Shown piece after piece: positions 61,085-64,000 of a DNA stretch of 64,000 nt. Within the stretch, counting starts at the first letter, position 1; every line of letters starts with the position of its first letter. The notes under the pieces were generated by a model that was not told the DNA's origin, did not search any database, and was given only the letters and a program-made list of their open reading frames with translations. Both the position numbers and the translations under genes were made by a program. Origin of the DNA: Lateolabrax maculatus (Eukaryota; Chordata; Actinopteri; Acropomatiformes; Lateolabracidae); assembly GCA_031216445.1 (NCBI GenBank), contig CM062219.1, positions 21,560,501 through 21,624,500 on the forward strand, in the 5' to 3' direction.

Positions 61085-61760
61085 AGGGATATCGGAATTG
61101 TAATTGGGTTTATTGCCAAGTGGTTTTCACATACAAGGAATTTGCTGTGGTCTATTGGTGCGTAACAAATACAGACAATTACAGACAAGTACAGACAAGA
61201 CAAGTAGTGCAAGGTGCAAAGGTCAGCATATGCATAAATAGAGTAGTATAAAAGTACTAGAGTACTAGTGCTAAGTAGTAGTCAATATAATTTACAGTAA
61301 AGAATATTAAAAAATATTACTAAATGTGTGCAATATATCTTTTTTTAGATGATAATGAATAAAACTAAAACGTAGCGCGTAGTGTCCGTTTGGGGAGCGG
61401 ATAAGGGTCCGTGTGAGTGGGGGTCCTGGGAAGAAACTGTTGTGGCGAGAGGTTTTGGTCCTGATGGACTGCAGCCTCCTGCCAGAGGGGAGAGTCTCAA
61501 ACAGTTTGTGTCCGGGACGGGAGGGGTCGGCCACAATCTTCCTTGCACGCCTGGAGGTGTACAGGTCCTGGAGAGATGGTAGATTGCAGCCAATCACCCT
61601 CTCTGCGGAGCGAATGATACGCTGCAGTCTGCCTTTGTCCTTGGCAGTAGCAGCAGCGTACCAGATGGTGATGGAGGAGGTGAAGAAGGATTTGATGATG
61701 GCAGTGTAGAAGTGCACCATCATCGTCTCTGGCAGGCATGTTGTGAAAGGCAAGGGTCAG
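61085..61760 (-). mobile_element. Rex1/CR1-like LINE remnant, C-terminus and 3' tail
   Basis: A minus-strand open frame (61307-61753) has FYTAIIKSFFTSSITIWYAA, LQRIIRSAERVIGCNLPSLQ, DLYTSRRARKIV and LFETLPSGRRLQSIRTKTSR, the C-terminal region of a common fish LINE ORF2. The 3' tail (about 61090-61150) reads AATTCCTTGTATGTGAAAAC and GGCAATAAACCCAATTAC. It is 5'-truncated and lacks RT. It is a second member of, or related to, the family at 41605-42665. Confidence 0.75.
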
Positions 61761-61764
61761 GGTC

Positions 61765-64000
61765 AGGCAGGCAAAACAGGCTGGAAAGCTAGGGGGCCAG
61801 ATGCAAACTACACAGTCTGGCTAATGAGGGAAATGGGGAACACTTGAGCAGGTGGATGGGCAGGAGGAAACTGGGACAGGTGGAAAAGTCGGATGGCATG
61901 TGGTGGACAGGAAGAGAATGGCAGGTGCCTGAAAGGAGCCTGGAAATGTGGCTAAAAGGAGGCCAGAGAGGCAGAATGGTCACCAATAAACACAACTGAG
62001 ACCGACATTATGACATCCTCTCCACATAGCATAAACAACCCGGCTGATGCTACCAATATTTATGTATTTTTAATCTTTTATTGAGGCTACAAAAAATGTT
62101 ACATATAGTATGTAGTATGCAGCATGTAGGCCATTGCTACATATAGTATGTGGTAACGATTCTATTTCGATTATTTGGGGGGATGTTCAGATGACAGTCA
62201 TACAGTCCCGTCGTGAGCTGAAACAAGCTAGACAGGCACCCACACACTTGTACAGTCACAAGTTTAGTCACTTTATCTTATACCTTTGTCACAATTCCTA
62301 ATGTTTGTTGTTGTTCCTTCTTTGCATTATCTTGTAGTGATGCAATGTGTTGACATGTGTCTTGACCAGTGACGTATCTGTTCTGTCAGTGTATATGTGT
62401 CTTTTAGGACTCAGGACTAGGTGCATGCTGGGTTGGAGATGGGGATTTTGAAATGCTATATAAACACCAACTGCCCAAAGAGCATCGATTTACTTTGAGT
62501 ACATACTTTGAGGGTTTTGAGACTGTATCTGTCACTGTATCATCAGCATACAAATGGATTCTACACTTAATACTGCATGATACTGCAATACTGCAAAATA
62601 CTGCATACTGCATGAAACTAAGCTTTCTTGAAGATGAAAATGATAGTTTTTTCGAGTAATATTTAGTACTGAACAGTATAGAAACTCACATTGTCTGCTG
62701 TGAAAAAGGTCTCTTGCTGACTTTGGTTAAGTGTTCACAAATTCCACAAGATGCCAAACTATTTCATCGTATGTCATTTTATTCCAAAGCATTTGCACAA
62801 ATGGCACTATAATGAAAAACAAAACCCAAGAAAGCATAATAGATAGAATAGTGGCAAAATCACTAAGTCACCTCACTGGGGAACAAGTGTGCAGTGACAG
62901 CTTGTGTGTACATGATTCTTTGTCCAACTGGAGGATGAAGACCAATTAAGATGTATTTGAAGTATTTGTTAATCTTGAAAGAGATATCAAGCATTTCTTT
63001 AAAAAAAAATACACAGGGAGAGAAAAGATTACAAAAGAAATGCAGTATCTGTAGAGGATGAGTCTCAAGTTTCCCTGTTTCCATCATTGTTCAGTGTTAA
63101 ACCAAATGCCACATTTGTTCCTGTTTTCAATTTTAGACATTAAATGCTGGGTGATGTTAATATTTTTACATCAGAACTGATCAAACTATATACATTATTT
63201 TACAAATATTTAAAATAAGATCAGAATAGCTTAAAACTGTTTGCTCTTTTAGGCCATTCAGAATACAGGAAAGACAAAAAGGAAAAATACAATCATTCCA
63301 AAGCAACATTTTTCTGAACATTTTCTTTTGATGTATGACAATGTTTTACAGTTTAATGATGTGAACTGTTCCTGTTACAATTATCCTTTCAAAAAGCCAA
63401 AGTCCAGCTTAAGCTTTCAATTTATTAGATATGTTGAGCCCTTTAAATTGTAAAATAATAAAGATCAGCAACTGTGTTAGGTCTTATTGTGCAGATGACT
63501 GGGTCCACTTTGTAATATGAGACTATGAGACAAAAGGTGGACCAGACACACACAGCCAAACAGTGCAAGGAAACTTTAAAAAGATTAAATGGTTATGAGC
63601 AGTTTTCACTGTTTTTTGACATTTTATACAATATACAAATAACCAAATCATTTCAGTGTTCGGTGTCAAGGCCTGTACCCTAAATTATGTCATGGTGACA
63701 CATTTTACAAAACCAATCTGAAGCGTTTATTATTATTTTTTAAATCAAGTACTTTCAGTTTAATTACTGAATAGTATCACCATTGGGAGGCCGTGACAAG
63801 TGCTCGAAAATTAGGACTGTTGTGAGACAACAACAAACATGGTGCATCTCCAGCCAAGCGAAGCAATGAGGAATACTCTATGCAGGACCGCTACCTGCAT
63901 GGCAAAGATCACATGACAGACAGAGACAGATGAAGGCATCTGCAGTCTTGCTAACTAGGCCAATGCCTGTAAAAAGGTTGGTGTTGTGACTTTGCTCGTT
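61765..64000. other. Intergenic, no gene recognised
   Basis: A G/A-rich stretch (61765-62000) is followed by AT-rich DNA to the window end. Only short open frames occur. The final 1.2 kb has the composition of a long vertebrate 3' UTR, so it could belong to a gene beyond the edge, but no exon or splice signal supports this. Confidence 0.4.

Noticed and set aside
62863..63087. 74-codon minus-strand frame near the window end
   Set aside because: No recognisable domain and low-complexity AT-rich context. It might be 3' UTR of an off-window gene but nothing supports coding.

Overview
The window looks like nuclear DNA of a teleost fish, probably a percomorph. It has vertebrate multi-exon genes with short GT-AG introns and no operons. 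It is littered with fish-type repeats: a Tc1-like transposon, L2-like, L1/Tx1-like and Rex1/CR1-like LINE remnants, tRNA-derived SINEs, hAT-like MITEs, and CA, GACA and TA microsatellites. The species cannot be named from sequence alone.

Four protein-coding genes were assembled by eye, exon by exon, with splice phases checked. All lie on the minus strand. From high to low coordinates they are SLC27A6 (58187-44953, 10 coding exons, 618 aa), PRRC1 (39961-33876, 8 coding exons, 465 aa), CTXN3 (23036-22728, one coding exon, 102 aa) and LMNB1 (14378-3774, 11 coding exons, 584 aa). Each reads through without a frameshift or internal stop, so all four look functional. From memory, their human orthologues lie in 5q23, so this is a compact version of that synteny block. 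Human intervening genes such as MARCHF3, MEGF10, SLC12A2 and FBN2 were not seen here.

Layout: 1-3660 holds a degraded LINE and a defective Tc1-like transposon (1153-2712). LMNB1 follows to about 14.4 kb with its promoter just above. The stretch 14.6-22.7 kb is intergenic, with an L1-type ORF1 relic and a hAT-like MITE. CTXN3 is followed by 23-33.8 kb of intergenic DNA with a 5S rRNA pseudogene, a GC-rich block that may be the CTXN3 promoter, an L2-like LINE split by a SINE, and a second SINE. PRRC1 and its promoter run to about 41.4 kb. A LINE relic and a MITE fill 41.6-44.7 kb. SLC27A6 occupies 44.95-58.2 kb. The end of the window holds Ty3/Gypsy, L2-like and Rex1/CR1-like relics and unassigned AT-rich DNA.

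The four genes are functionally unrelated: nuclear lamina, a small neuronal membrane protein, an ER/Golgi trafficking factor, and fatty-acid uptake and activation. I found no CRISPR array, toxin, gene cassette or other clearly new system. The most unusual signals concern repeats at gene-processing sites: a LINE tail within a few bases of the LMNB1 exon 2 donor, microsatellites at an LMNB1 donor and a PRRC1 acceptor, a GC-AG intron beside a coding minisatellite in PRRC1, a perfect 60-bp palindrome in an LMNB1 intron, and a 23-bp perfect hairpin between genes.
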